64,000 nt of DNA from Chthoniobacteraceae bacterium (GTDB taxonomy: Bacteria > Verrucomicrobiota > Verrucomicrobiia > Chthoniobacterales > Chthoniobacteraceae), in the NCBI GenBank assembly GCA_028293625.1, contig JAQGOL010000030.1, forward strand, positions 248,001-312,000. Reading direction: 5' to 3'. The translations under genes and the position numbers were made by a program. Shown piece after piece: positions 8,675-17,781 of this stretch. The first letter of the stretch is position 1. Each line of letters begins with the position of its first letter. The notes below the pieces were generated by a model. The model saw only the letters and a list, made by a program, of their open reading frames with translations. It was not told where the DNA came from and did not search any database.

Positions 8675-9938
8675 AGGCATCTTCCCATCGGCGGAAAATC
8701 AGGCTCACATTGGTGCCTCCAAAACCGCTGGAGTTGCTAAGCGCTATTTTTGGAATGTCGGCGACAGGCTTGGTGACCACAGGGATCTGATCGCACTGCG
8801 GGTCCAATTCAGTGATGTTCGCGGAGACCGGAATAAATTTTCCCTCCAGCGCGAGGCAGCAAAATGCCGCCTCCATCGCGCCGGCCAGCGAGAGACCATG
8901 CCCCGTCAGGCTTTTCGTGCTGCTGACAAAAGGCACTTTTTGATCGCGGAAACTTTTCCGGATCGCCTGGCACTCGCTCGCGTCGCCTGCCTGCGTGGAA
9001 GTAGCGTGGGCATTGATGTAATCGATTTCATTATGCCCCACGCCTGAAGCCACGATCGCGGCATCCATCGCCCGGCTTAGTCCGTCGCCGCCCGGATCAG
9101 GTGCCAGGACGTTGTATCCGTCGGAGGTCTGTCCCCAGCCGAGCATTTCGGCCCCAATCGAGGCACCGCGCCGCAGCGCGTGTTCGAGCTCTTCGAGCAC
9201 CAGCACGCAGGCGCCGCCGGTACCGACAAACCCGTCGCGTTTGCGGTCAAAAGCACGGGGAGCCTTCTCCGGATCGGTCTGCAAACTGAGTGCGCGTACG
9301 CTGGCGAAAGGCAGAATGGAGAACTTGTTACAATCCTCCGCCCCGACGACCAGAACGGTATCCTGTCGTCCCGAGCGGATCAGATCGGCCGCCAATCCAA
9401 GCGCATGCGCGGAGGAGGAGCAGGCACTCGAACAACCGAGCGTTGGGCCTTTGATTTTGAAGCACGCCGCGAGATTAATATAAAGCGAACCAGGGATGCT
9501 GTTTACAATACCCATCGGCTGGCAGCGGACCACGCCGCGCGTCACCATGGTATGAAGATTCTCGTAAGCCATCCACATCGAGCCTCCGGAGGCGGAAATC
9601 AAACCAGTGCGCGGGTTGGATAGCAGATCCGGACTCAGGCGCGCCTCGGCGATGGCCTGCTGCATCGCACAATAGGCATAGAGGGAATTGGGCGCCATAG
9701 GCCGGAGCTGCTCGCGGCTTGGCTCGTATTGGCCCGGATAGCTCCAGTCCTCAAAATAGGCGGTGGGAAACTGAAACCCTTTGACCGTGCCCGCGAGTTT
9801 TACGGGGATATCGCTACTGGCAAATTCAGAGAAAAGCTCCACGCCTGTGCGGCATTCGCGCAAACTGCTCAAGACCTGTGCCCGGCTGTTGCCAATGCTT
9901 GTAATGAACCCCAACCCCGTCACGACAACGCGCTTCAT
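8658..9938 (-). CDS. 3-oxoacyl-[acyl-carrier-protein] synthase (FabF-like ketosynthase)
   Basis: Condensing enzyme of the FabF/KAS II type, 426 residues. The active-site triad is complete: Cys173 in GCSSACSSSAHAL, His311 in NAHATSTQAGD, and His347 in KSLTGHGLSLAG with the usual Lys342. N-terminal VVVTGLGFITSIG and C-terminal SNSSGFGGTN are also typical. It is divergent from housekeeping FabF (the region 50-85 is unusual), and the gene beside it encodes an ACP-dehydratase fusion rather than fabD/fabG/acpP, so a specialised acyl or polyene chain is more likely than bulk fatty acid synthesis. It lies 20 bases downstream of the ACP-dehydratase gene on the same strand. Confidence 0.9.
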   Translation of the reverse strand: MKRVVVTGLGFITSIGNSRAQVLSSLRECRTGVELFSEFASSDIPVKLAGTVKGFQFPTAYFEDWSYPGQYEPSREQLRPMAPNSLYAYCAMQQAIAEARLSPDLLSNPRTGLISASGGSMWMAYENLHTMVTRGVVRCQPMGIVNSIPGSLYINLAACFKIKGPTLGCSSACSSSAHALGLAADLIRSGRQDTVLVVGAEDCNKFSILPFASVRALSLQTDPEKAPRAFDRKRDGFVGTGGACVLVLEELEHALRRGASIGAEMLGWGQTSDGYNVLAPDPGGDGLSRAMDAAIVASGVGHNEIDYINAHATSTQAGDASECQAIRKSFRDQKVPFVSSTKSLTGHGLSLAGAMEAAFCCLALEGKFIPVSANITELDPQCDQIPVVTKPVADIPKIALSNSSGFGGTNVSLIFRRWEDASTGQS

Positions 9939-9958
9939 CGATTCGAGGAAAGGTTCGC

Positions 9959-10807
9959 TTACAGCGAGGCGCTCATGGAATCGGCTTCCGGCAGCACTTC
10001 ATCACCAAATGCCAGAATCAGCCTTTCAATGACGGCCACCTGAGCGTCACCGGAAGTGATCGATCCCCGGAAAATAGCCACCGGTTCGCGCAGCTTAAGC
10101 AAAGTGCCTTCAATGGCCAATTGTTCGCCGGGACGAACCTTGCGATGCACGCGGGCGCCATCCAGGGAACCAAAAAAAACGTGCCGGGAGCTGATGCTTT
10201 TGCCGAGGATCGCCGGCACTTTTTCCAGGATCCAAAGTGTCGCTGCCTGCCCTATTGCTTCAAACAGGATGGAAGCGGGAAAAACCGGTTCATCTTTAAA
10301 ATGCCCCGCGAGAAACGATTCATCGCCCCTCACCAGATAGCGCGCGCGAACACTTGTTTCATCCAGCTCGGCGTCATCAAGAAAAAGAAAAGGATCCTGC
10401 TGGGGCAGAAGCATTGAGATCTGCCCGTGGTCATATTGAGCGGGCGAAAGAGGAGCTTCCTTCAATTTGCTTTGAAGAAAGCGGTTCAGTTCCCCCAGCG
10501 TGCGAATCTCTCTTAGCTCCTCATTGTCGACCCGGAGCTGGAGAACTTCCTCAATGGAAAGCAACACCTCAAGCAACGTCAAAGAATCGAGCCCCAGATC
10601 CTCCACCAAACGGGTCTCATCGCCCGCGGTATCAATCCGGGCGCCGGACGGCTGGAAGCGCGCAATGATTCCGTAGACAATTGAATGTACCCAGGCAACG
10701 TCGCCGGTTTCCCGAAACTGAATGGCCGCCTCTATGGTTTGGGGGCTGCAGCGCTTTAACCCTTCTTTCAGCTCGGCGAGATCTTTTTCGTTAAGGGTGT
10801 TATTCAT
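9959..10807 (-). CDS. Acyl carrier protein fused to FabZ-like hotdog dehydratase
   Basis: A 282-residue two-domain protein. Residues about 35-115 form an acyl carrier domain with the phosphopantetheine serine Ser75 in GLDSLTLLE. Residues about 125-280 form a hotdog 3-hydroxyacyl-ACP dehydratase domain: LPQQDPFLFLDD, catalytic His169 in AGHF and Glu183 in LFEAIGQAA, with the same 14-residue spacing as FabZ. The ATG at 10807 is preferred because a GAGGAG lies about 11 bases upstream; an ATG at 10831 would add eight residues. It is probably co-transcribed with the ketosynthase 20 bases downstream. The covalent ACP-dehydratase link suggests chain intermediates stay tethered between condensation and dehydration; a ketoreductase must come from elsewhere. 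Confidence 0.82.
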   Translation of the reverse strand: MNNTLNEKDLAELKEGLKRCSPQTIEAAIQFRETGDVAWVHSIVYGIIARFQPSGARIDTAGDETRLVEDLGLDSLTLLEVLLSIEEVLQLRVDNEELREIRTLGELNRFLQSKLKEAPLSPAQYDHGQISMLLPQQDPFLFLDDAELDETSVRARYLVRGDESFLAGHFKDEPVFPASILFEAIGQAATLWILEKVPAILGKSISSRHVFFGSLDGARVHRKVRPGEQLAIEGTLLKLREPVAIFRGSITSGDAQVAVIERLILAFGDEVLPEADSMSASL

Positions 10808-10976
10808 TTCGTGGGCATCTCCTCGCGGCAAGGAAACCGTTCCAAAAGCGCTGCGGACAATGCGTCAAGAACTCACTTGGACAAGTTCTTTTCGTAGAAC
10901 CCCGAGCCTATTTAAGCGGGCATCGTTCGCAAATGCCCGGCTGCATTCCCGAACCTTCCGGCACCTCGGTTGCTCG

Positions 10977-12371
10977 CTACGATTTCTCAAAAAACGCCAC
11001 AAGATCGTCGTAAAGACCGGCCTTGTTTGCATACGTGGCGTAACTCCGCGCTGTTTCCAGCCACTCATTCGTTGAAGGCCGGCTCTCTTTGACTGCTTCA
11101 AGAATCGACTTCTGGGTCAGCTTGCCCGGCCGCCCGGTCCGCATCTCTTCGTATATGGCTTTTTCGGAGGCGCGCTCAATCACGGCCCGCAGATCGGCTC
11201 CCGAAAAGCGCTCGGTCTGACGCGCCACCTTGTCGAGATCAACCGCTTCGCTTGGCAGATCGCGCAGGCAAATTCGCAGGATTGCCTTGCGGGCCGCAAG
11301 ATCCGGAGGCGGCACGAAGAGGACCCGGTCAAACCGGCCCGGACGCCGCAACGCACTATCGATGCGCCATGGGGCATTGGTGGCGGCGAGGATCATGACA
11401 TTCTCATTGTGGCCTGAAATACCGTCCATTTCTGTCAGCAACACATTGACCAGCGAAGCGACCGTGGCTCCGGCGTCCGAACGGCTCACGCCGATCGCAT
11501 CGACCTCATCAATAAAAATGACTGTGGGGGAACGGCGCCGGGCAATTTCAAAGATCTCATGGAGGTGCCGTTCGCTTTCGCCGAGCCATTTTGAAAGGAT
11601 GTCGGTAATGGCAATGGAAATAAATGCCGCCTGGCATTCCCCGGCGGTGGCCCGCGCGATGTGGGTTTTGCCGCAGCCGGGCGGGCCGTACATCAGGATT
11701 CCGCCACCCGATTTCTTGTTGAACTTTCGAAAAATCTCCGGGTTTTTGAACGGATAAATGATGTTCATCCGGATCCGTTCGATGACCTCTTCCATGCCGC
11801 CAATATCGTCAAACGTGGTTTGGGGCCGCGCAGGTTCATCCGGCTCAAACAGCGCGTTGAGCGCGGCCTCGGTTTCCTCCGCGGAAACGGCCACGGCATC
11901 CTCCTGTTCGGGTTCGTCAGACGGTTCCGGCAGAGTCGTGCTGAGTTGAAGCCAGCGTTCAAGTTCCCCATCGCTGATCGACTCGTCAATCACGGTGGCC
12001 GCTCCGTATTTTCGACGCGCTTCATCACGCAGACCGCGCCGTTGATAATACCAGGCCATCAAAAGGTAAGCTCGCGCGCATGCCCGATTTTTGGAAAGGA
12101 TTACCTCCAGGGTTTGCAACGCCTCCCCGGGAGCCACTTCGAGTTCAACTTGTGCTTTTAACAAGGCAGCCTCTTCGTTGTCGGGAATGGCCGGTGCGGC
12201 GTGCAAAAGTTGCCCGGCGCGATCGGCTTCGTGGTTTTCCAGATAGTGCCCCATAAGATAAGCACGCGTTTCCCAATCCCCAGGGGTGGCAACGAGCGCT
12301 TTTTCCAAAAGGCTCAAAGGGTTCTGCGGATTTGGAGAAGACTGGGGGTTCTGGGGGTTCTGGGGGTTCAT
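10977..12371 (-). CDS. TPR-containing AAA+ ATPase (Vps4/katanin-like AAA module)
   Basis: Cytosolic 464-residue protein. It starts with a repetitive NPQ-rich tail, then TPR-like helices (about 18-130), an acidic linker (150-180) and one classical AAA module: Walker A GPPGCGKT (229-236), pore loop SKWLGESE (260-267), Walker B VIFIDE (284-289), and the second region of homology ending LRRPGRFD with arginine fingers. The pore loop matches that of Vps4/katanin/spastin proteins, which pull on polymers. There is no protease domain. A C-terminal helix with WLETARSYATYANKAGLYDD closes the protein. Its ATG overlaps the stop of the upstream TPR membrane protein by four bases (ATGA), so the two are probably partners. 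Substrate unknown. Confidence 0.87.
   Translation of the reverse strand: MNPQNPQNPQSSPNPQNPLSLLEKALVATPGDWETRAYLMGHYLENHEADRAGQLLHAAPAIPDNEEAALLKAQVELEVAPGEALQTLEVILSKNRACARAYLLMAWYYQRRGLRDEARRKYGAATVIDESISDGELERWLQLSTTLPEPSDEPEQEDAVAVSAEETEAALNALFEPDEPARPQTTFDDIGGMEEVIERIRMNIIYPFKNPEIFRKFNKKSGGGILMYGPPGCGKTHIARATAGECQAAFISIAITDILSKWLGESERHLHEIFEIARRRSPTVIFIDEVDAIGVSRSDAGATVASLVNVLLTEMDGISGHNENVMILAATNAPWRIDSALRRPGRFDRVLFVPPPDLAARKAILRICLRDLPSEAVDLDKVARQTERFSGADLRAVIERASEKAIYEEMRTGRPGKLTQKSILEAVKESRPSTNEWLETARSYATYANKAGLYDDLVAFFEKS
12343..12369 (-). repeat. Three perfect tandem 9-bp repeats at the AAA gene start
   Basis: The + strand reads tgggggttc three times without change (12343-12351, 12352-12360, 12361-12369). 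On the coding strand this gives the Asn-Pro-Gln repeats at the very start of the AAA protein, and a degenerate fourth copy follows further in. In-frame 9-bp units can vary in copy number by slippage without breaking the reading frame. Confidence 0.9.
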
Positions 12372-13555
12372 GGAAAATTCGGCTTTAAAAGGTGGCGCAG
12401 AGCACGGGCTCGTTTTTTAGCGTGCCGACGATCACGCCACTCTCGGATAAGCCTGTGCAACCCGCGGTAAACGAGAACGGCGAAGATCGCAAGGAGAGCG
12501 ATGCCAAGCACTCTCTCCTGCAATAGCGAGTCAGAAAATCTCCATAGGCTGAACCAGAACCCAACCAGCAACGCGCCGAAAATGGCCAGCCGCGCCTTGA
12601 GCGGCCAGCGCCGGTACTGAAGGAACCCGCCCTGCCGCGCCCCGATTTCTCCCGCTTTCGCGCGCAGATCGCCCACGGTGAGCTGCTCATACACCTTGAT
12701 CATCGGCCAGACGAAAAGGAGCCATAGGATGAGCACGATAAAGAAAAACCGCGCCGCGATGATCCAGACAGGAATGAGCAGCAAGGCGGCCACCCAGCTG
12801 CGCTCCCGGGTCCGCCGCATGAAGAGCGAAAACTTCGCCAGCAGATCCCTCGGCCCGCAGAGAATGCGATAAAACCGGTCGCGCTGTTTGATCGTGACAA
12901 AGAGATTGGAGCGGAAAATCGGATTGGCTGGCTCAAGCGAAAGCGCGAAGCGAAATGACTTCTCCGCGGCGGCATAATCGCGGCTCACATTGAGATAATG
13001 CACGCCGATGTTGTTATGGACGGTGGCATTCTCCGGATCGAGTTCAAGCGCCTGCTGATATTGCCGGAGCTGGCCGTGGGCGCTCGGATTTGCGTCATCG
13101 GGCGCGCACATGGCCAGCAGATTGATGATGCTCGGATCAAGCGGACTCAAACCTCGTGCCTTTTGCGCCCAGGTGGTTGCCGACTTGATGTCGCCCTGCC
13201 GGTAGCACATCAGCGCGAGGTGGTACCAATTGTAGGCGTCATTTGGAGCCAGCGAGATGGCTTGCTGGATGGCAGAGTCCGCTTCCTTAAAGCGTTTCTG
13301 ATCAAACCGCACAATCGACATGAGCCGGTGGGCAAACGCGTTCTCCGGTTCGATCCGCAACACATGGCTGATATGAATATCCGCTTCGGCCTTCCTCTCC
13401 AGATTGATCAACGCCTGGCCCGCCGCAAGATGCGCCCCGCTGTTTTGAGGGTCATTTGCCAGCCACTCGCGGGCGCTTTCCAGTGCGCGATCCCATTGTC
13501 CGCTCTCAATGAACCGGGCCACGAGCATTGAATAGGTCAAATTGGAATTGAGCAT
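12368..13555 (-). CDS. TPR-repeat membrane protein
   Basis: A 395-residue protein from the ATG at 13555 (MLNSNLTYSM); a further ATG upstream at 13630 would add 25 unrelated residues. About the first 210 residues are TPR units (for example GQWDRALESAREWLANDPQN). These are followed by hydrophobic segments (WVAALLLIPVWIIAARFFFI and LILWLLFVWPMI, then two more near 325-375) and a strongly basic C terminus (RDRRHAKKRARALRH). The TPR domain is probably in the cytosol, as there is no signal peptide. It is translationally coupled to the TPR-AAA ATPase downstream, suggesting a membrane-bound scaffold for that ATPase. Confidence 0.75.
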   Translation of the reverse strand: MLNSNLTYSMLVARFIESGQWDRALESAREWLANDPQNSGAHLAAGQALINLERKAEADIHISHVLRIEPENAFAHRLMSIVRFDQKRFKEADSAIQQAISLAPNDAYNWYHLALMCYRQGDIKSATTWAQKARGLSPLDPSIINLLAMCAPDDANPSAHGQLRQYQQALELDPENATVHNNIGVHYLNVSRDYAAAEKSFRFALSLEPANPIFRSNLFVTIKQRDRFYRILCGPRDLLAKFSLFMRRTRERSWVAALLLIPVWIIAARFFFIVLILWLLFVWPMIKVYEQLTVGDLRAKAGEIGARQGGFLQYRRWPLKARLAIFGALLVGFWFSLWRFSDSLLQERVLGIALLAIFAVLVYRGLHRLIREWRDRRHAKKRARALRHLLKPNFP

Positions 13556-13632
13556 GCGGGGCGGATTGGCTCTCCCGGTTCTGCAAGATTCCGTCCGTTG
13601 AGCCAAGATCTTTGAGGTGGATGCCCGCAAGC

Positions 13633-13677
13633 AAAAAACCGAAAAGCCCGGCCCCTCATCTCTGAGGAGCCGGGCTA
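13633..13677 (-). terminator. Intrinsic terminator after the Snf2 helicase gene
   Basis: A strong hairpin: AGCCCGGC (13645-13652) pairs with GCCGGGCT (13669-13676), and an inner CCTCA/TGAGG stem follows a single mismatch, with a 4-base loop. Read on the minus strand it is followed by TTTTCGGTTTTTTG. It lies about 140 bases after the helicase stop and before the TPR membrane gene, so it separates the two transcripts. Confidence 0.75.
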
Positions 13678-13818
13678 TCGCCCCCCGCCCAACACATGCG
13701 CATCAAAACATCGTTGCCCACTTCATTCAATCATGCCGCACCCCGATGAGCACCTCAGTCTGAACTATTTAGAACAGGTTTTGCCGCGATGCTCTGCACT
13801 TCGTTCAGCTCGGGTTTC

Positions 13819-16800
13819 TCACATAATCAGCGCTTCAATATCCGCCGTAGTCAACCCGTCCATCATCGGCTGTTCGCTCTCAATAGTCGCATTGATGATG
13901 TCCCGTTTCTTAGCTTGCAGCGCCAGAATCTTCTCCTCCACGGTGCCACGCGCGATGAGCTTATAAGCTGTCACCACGTTTTTCTGGCCGATGCGATGAG
14001 CACGATCGGTGGCCTGCATTTCAACCGCCGGATTCCACCACGGATCAAAGTGAATCACGGTGTCGGCGGCGGTAAGGTTAAGTCCAACGCCGCCCGCTTT
14101 TAAACTCATCAGGAAGACAGGGACCGTCCCGGTTTGAAACCGGTCGACCACCGCCTGGCGATCCTTGGTGCTGCCGTCCAGGTAACAGAACTCCGTCTCC
14201 GAGGCAGTAAGCTGGTCGCGGATCAAATGGAGCATCGATACAAACTGGCTGAACACGATCACCCGATGGCCGCCATCGAGTGCTTCCTGCAAAAGCTCAT
14301 CAAGGAGTTCAAGTTTGGCCGAGGCTTCTTTTTCATCCACATCGGGCAATCCGAGCAGCCTCAGATCGCAGCACGCCTGGCGCAGCCGCAATAGAGCCGT
14401 CAACATCAGGATGCGCGCCTTGTTTTGATCCTTGGTGGAGGCGAGCTCTGATACCTGGCGCCGCGTCGATTCGAGCAGCTTTTTATATGTTTCCTGCTGG
14501 GCGCCGCTCAGTTCGCAATAGGCCACCTGTTCAATCTTGTCGGGCAGTTCGGGCGCGACCCCTTTTTTGAGCCGGCGCAAAATGAAGGGCTTTAAGCGTT
14601 GCACCAGCCGGCGTTGCTCGGGGCCGCCGGGATCGCTCTGAATGGACTGTTCAAAGCGTTCCTTAAAATCACTCCGGGTTCTCAGGTAACCGGGCATCAG
14701 GAAGTTCATGATCGACCAGATGTCGCGCACCGAGTTTTCCACTGGTGTGCCCGTTAAAACAAACCGGTTTCGCGCCTCGATCGCCTGGGCTGATTGGGCA
14801 TTCTGACTCTCGGGATTCTTGATGTGCTGCGCCTCATCGAGAACCATCACCCCGAACTCAATCCCGCGATATTGATCCACGTCGCGGCGCAACAACGGAT
14901 AGCTGGTGATCACCACATCGGCCTCGGCAATCTGGCCGAAGAGCTCGTGCCGTTTGGCTCCTTGAATCGCCAGGGTCCGCAGTTCCGGGGCAAATCGCGC
15001 CGCCTCGCGCTGCCAATTGAAGATCAGCGACGACGGGCAAACCACCAGGGCACGGCTTTTTGTCGTCCGCAAAAAAGCGAGCATCTGAACCGTTTTGCCC
15101 AAACCCATTTCATCGGCGAGGATTCCGCCCCAGCCGTTTTGCGCAAGAAAATGGAGCCAATAGACGCCTTGTTTTTGGTAAGGCCGGAGCACGTTTTCCA
15201 AATCGCCGAGTGGAATGGCGCTTAGTCGGTCAAGCTGGCGCGGCGCGGTGGCCCAGGTGCGCCATTGGGCGGGGCTTTCAAGAGGAATGCCGCTTTCGGC
15301 AGCCACCCCTTCAAGATACGCCGCGTGCTGACTGCCGATCTGATATTTACCCGGCTCTTTCTGCGTTGGATTGCAGTCATTAAGGACGTGCTGAAATTCA
15401 TCGAGAAGATCGGGGTTAAACACCGCCACTTTGCCGTCGCGCATTCGAACGGAACTGCGGCCTGACTGCAGAAGCCGCTGGATTTCCGCCGAGGTAAAGC
15501 GCTCGCCGCCCGGCGTGGAAAGCTCCACATTGAGCTCAAACCAGTTCTGCCCCGAGCTGGTGCGCACCTCCAGCTTTGGCTCGATCCGGGTCACGTCCCG
15601 GGTCACATGCTGGAATCGCGAGCCGACGGTGACCTCCCATTCCCGCTCCAGACGCGGCAAATCGCGTCCAAAAAACATCAGGATCCCCTGCTCGCCCTTG
15701 AGGACAAATTGTCCCCGCACATCGGGTCCCATAAACCCGCACCGCCGCAACCGCTCGATCGCCCCCTGCTCCAACGGATCGCCTGAGCGATAGCCCGCGC
15801 CCCCAATTGAGACCCGGCTTTCCCCACGCCGGCATTCCAGTTCAGCCGCGAGAAAATTGAGCGATCCTTCGATTTTGAGGATGAAAACCGACCCGTCGGA
15901 ACCACCGCGCGGCGCGGCGGCCGGAATCGGCATTGCTGCGGGAAGCGTGGCCGGATCGATTTCAAAAAAGGACGCGAGTGCTGGCAATTCCCGGGAAAGA
16001 AACTGGGTGGCGGCGTTGGCCGGAATCACAACCTCGCGCAAAAGGATGTCCTGATACGCGGCGGGCAATCCTTTCGCCACCGGGACAAACTCATTGCCCC
16101 GCAGCACCCATGCGTCGGCTCCCGGGGCAAGGAGCAGCTCCGGATTCCCGGGCATTTCTGTCCAAAGCCGGGCCGCGCCATCCTTTGCGCGTTCCACCAT
16201 CAACTTGGGTTGAATTCCGGATTCCGCGATTTTGACCGCCGTATTTTTTCCAAACGTCACTTTGGGATGTCCCGCCAATGCTCCAAGCAAGCTGAGAAAT
16301 TGAGCCCGGGGAAAGAGCGCCATGCCGGGCAGGTCGCCGCCCACCAGCTCGCGCAATTTTTTGATCGCCTTCAAATCGGCGGGGCTGCATCGGAACCGTT
16401 TGGATCGATCGATGGCGTTTAAAAGAATCCGGCGGCCCGCGGCGCCGACTGAAACCTCTGCGCCGACTGTGATGGAATTGCGTTCCCAGGCAGCGGCAAA
16501 ATTCGGTGCCAAAATAATAAAGAGCTCGGCGGGCAGTCCCTCACCTTCCACGCTGAAAATCTCAGGGAGCGCCGGTTTATCCTTGGGAGCAGTTTTCAAC
16601 ACTGGGCTTGATTGAACCGCAACAACCGGGGCCTGACGCGGTTTCAGAACAGCGATGCCGATTGCCAGCGAATGGGCGCAAATGAGGCCGCGCTGCTTCG
16701 AATCGCGGCAGACACAGAGATTTTCCACGTTGCTTTTGGAGATGATCCGCAAGCCGGAGCGCAGTTCGGTTTCGCCCTGTCGAATCCGGCCCTGGAGCAA

Positions 16801-16914
16801 AGGCGGCTCGTAAGCCGCGGTCAGAACCCGGCCTCCTTCGTAGAGGCTGCGCGCTTCCTGCATCGCCTGCCAGCCCCCGGCATCACTAAGAAGTCTTTCT
16901 GTAAGCTCAATCAT
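13819..16914 (-). CDS. SWIM zinc-finger Snf2/RapA-family helicase
   Basis: An ATP-driven DNA translocase of 1031 residues from the ATG at 16914 (MIELTERLL); the ATG at 16953 is less natural. The N terminus has a SWIM-type zinc motif (CVC, then CAH about 10 residues later). A long middle region of unclear fold (about 150-540) is followed by Snf2 helicase lobes: ADEMGLGKTVQMLAFL (motif I), VMVLDEAQH (motif II, DEAQ), LTGTPVEN (motif III), and a C-terminal lobe with GGVGLNL, DPWWNP and DRAHRIGQ. Such proteins are common in bacteria and are linked to transcription or repair, but this one has no neighbour that fixes its job. It is divergent from parA with 99 bases between the starts. Confidence 0.93.
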   Translation of the reverse strand: MIELTERLLSDAGGWQAMQEARSLYEGGRVLTAAYEPPLLQGRIRQGETELRSGLRIISKSNVENLCVCRDSKQRGLICAHSLAIGIAVLKPRQAPVVAVQSSPVLKTAPKDKPALPEIFSVEGEGLPAELFIILAPNFAAAWERNSITVGAEVSVGAAGRRILLNAIDRSKRFRCSPADLKAIKKLRELVGGDLPGMALFPRAQFLSLLGALAGHPKVTFGKNTAVKIAESGIQPKLMVERAKDGAARLWTEMPGNPELLLAPGADAWVLRGNEFVPVAKGLPAAYQDILLREVVIPANAATQFLSRELPALASFFEIDPATLPAAMPIPAAAPRGGSDGSVFILKIEGSLNFLAAELECRRGESRVSIGGAGYRSGDPLEQGAIERLRRCGFMGPDVRGQFVLKGEQGILMFFGRDLPRLEREWEVTVGSRFQHVTRDVTRIEPKLEVRTSSGQNWFELNVELSTPGGERFTSAEIQRLLQSGRSSVRMRDGKVAVFNPDLLDEFQHVLNDCNPTQKEPGKYQIGSQHAAYLEGVAAESGIPLESPAQWRTWATAPRQLDRLSAIPLGDLENVLRPYQKQGVYWLHFLAQNGWGGILADEMGLGKTVQMLAFLRTTKSRALVVCPSSLIFNWQREAARFAPELRTLAIQGAKRHELFGQIAEADVVITSYPLLRRDVDQYRGIEFGVMVLDEAQHIKNPESQNAQSAQAIEARNRFVLTGTPVENSVRDIWSIMNFLMPGYLRTRSDFKERFEQSIQSDPGGPEQRRLVQRLKPFILRRLKKGVAPELPDKIEQVAYCELSGAQQETYKKLLESTRRQVSELASTKDQNKARILMLTALLRLRQACCDLRLLGLPDVDEKEASAKLELLDELLQEALDGGHRVIVFSQFVSMLHLIRDQLTASETEFCYLDGSTKDRQAVVDRFQTGTVPVFLMSLKAGGVGLNLTAADTVIHFDPWWNPAVEMQATDRAHRIGQKNVVTAYKLIARGTVEEKILALQAKKRDIINATIESEQPMMDGLTTADIEALIM

Positions 16915-17013
16915 GGGAAAAGTGGCGCAAAGCAATCGCTTGCCCGAACGCATCAGGCAAGTCTGCCAACGAAGTTCTAGCCAGAGCGGCGTTCACGCAT
17001 ACACTGCGCGCCC

Positions 17014-17781
17014 ATGAAAATTGTCGCGATAGCAAACCAGAAGGGCGGCGTGGGGAAAACCACGACTTCCGTCAATCTCGCTGCCGCCCTGGCAGCGCGC
17101 GGCACTCGCGTGCTTCTGGTCGATCTCGATCCTCAAGCCAATGCCACCAGCGGCCTCGGGTTTCCCGCCATGGAAGGCTTGAGCATCTACGGACCGCTTG
17201 TCGGCAATGCGCTCCTGACCGATCGGATCGTGCCGACCCGCTGGGACAACCTGTTTCTTGTTCCGGGCGACATTGAACTCGCCGGCGCTGAAATCGAAGT
17301 GGCGCGCGCCGAAAATCACCTGACCCGGTTGCGCTCCGCATTTGAAACCCTTCGAGCCGACGCCCCTTTTGATTTTGTCCTGCTCGATTGCCCTCCGTCG
17401 CTTGGCATCCTGATGACCAACGCGCTGGCCGCCGCCGACGAGCTTCTTATCCCGATCCAGTGTGAGTATTACGCGCTCGAAGGACTCAGCAAGATTGACC
17501 TGGTCGTATCGCAGATCAAAGCCTCCGGCGCCAACCCGGACCTGACCATTTGCGGCATCCTCATGACGATGTTCATGCGCAACAACCTCGCTCAGCAGGT
17601 TATTGCGGAAGTGCAGACGCATTTTGGCGATATCATTTTCCAGACTGTCGTGCCGCGCACGGTGCGGCTTGCGGAAGCGCCCAGCCACGGCAAACCGATC
17701 CTCGACTACGAGCCAACCGGCCTCGGGGCCACCGCTTATCGCGCACTGGCCGACGAGTTCCTGGCGCGGCAAAAGAAGTAA
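17014..17781 (+). CDS. parA: ParA/Soj family ATPase
   Basis: A 255-residue P-loop ATPase of the ParA/MinD group. It has the deviant Walker A KGGVGKTT (10-17) with the signature lysine, VLLVDLDPQANATSG (Walker A'), and FVLLDCPPSLG (Walker B). Its length and sequence match chromosomal Soj-type ParA, which drives origin segregation together with ParB and parS. No parB follows: after the stop there are about 340 bases without a clear gene and then tRNA-Asp. It may work with a ParB encoded elsewhere, or position another cargo. Confidence 0.9.
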   Translation: MKIVAIANQKGGVGKTTTSVNLAAALAARGTRVLLVDLDPQANATSGLGFPAMEGLSIYGPLVGNALLTDRIVPTRWDNLFLVPGDIELAGAEIEVARAENHLTRLRSAFETLRADAPFDFVLLDCPPSLGILMTNALAAADELLIPIQCEYYALEGLSKIDLVVSQIKASGANPDLTICGILMTMFMRNNLAQQVIAEVQTHFGDIIFQTVVPRTVRLAEAPSHGKPILDYEPTGLGATAYRALADEFLARQKK

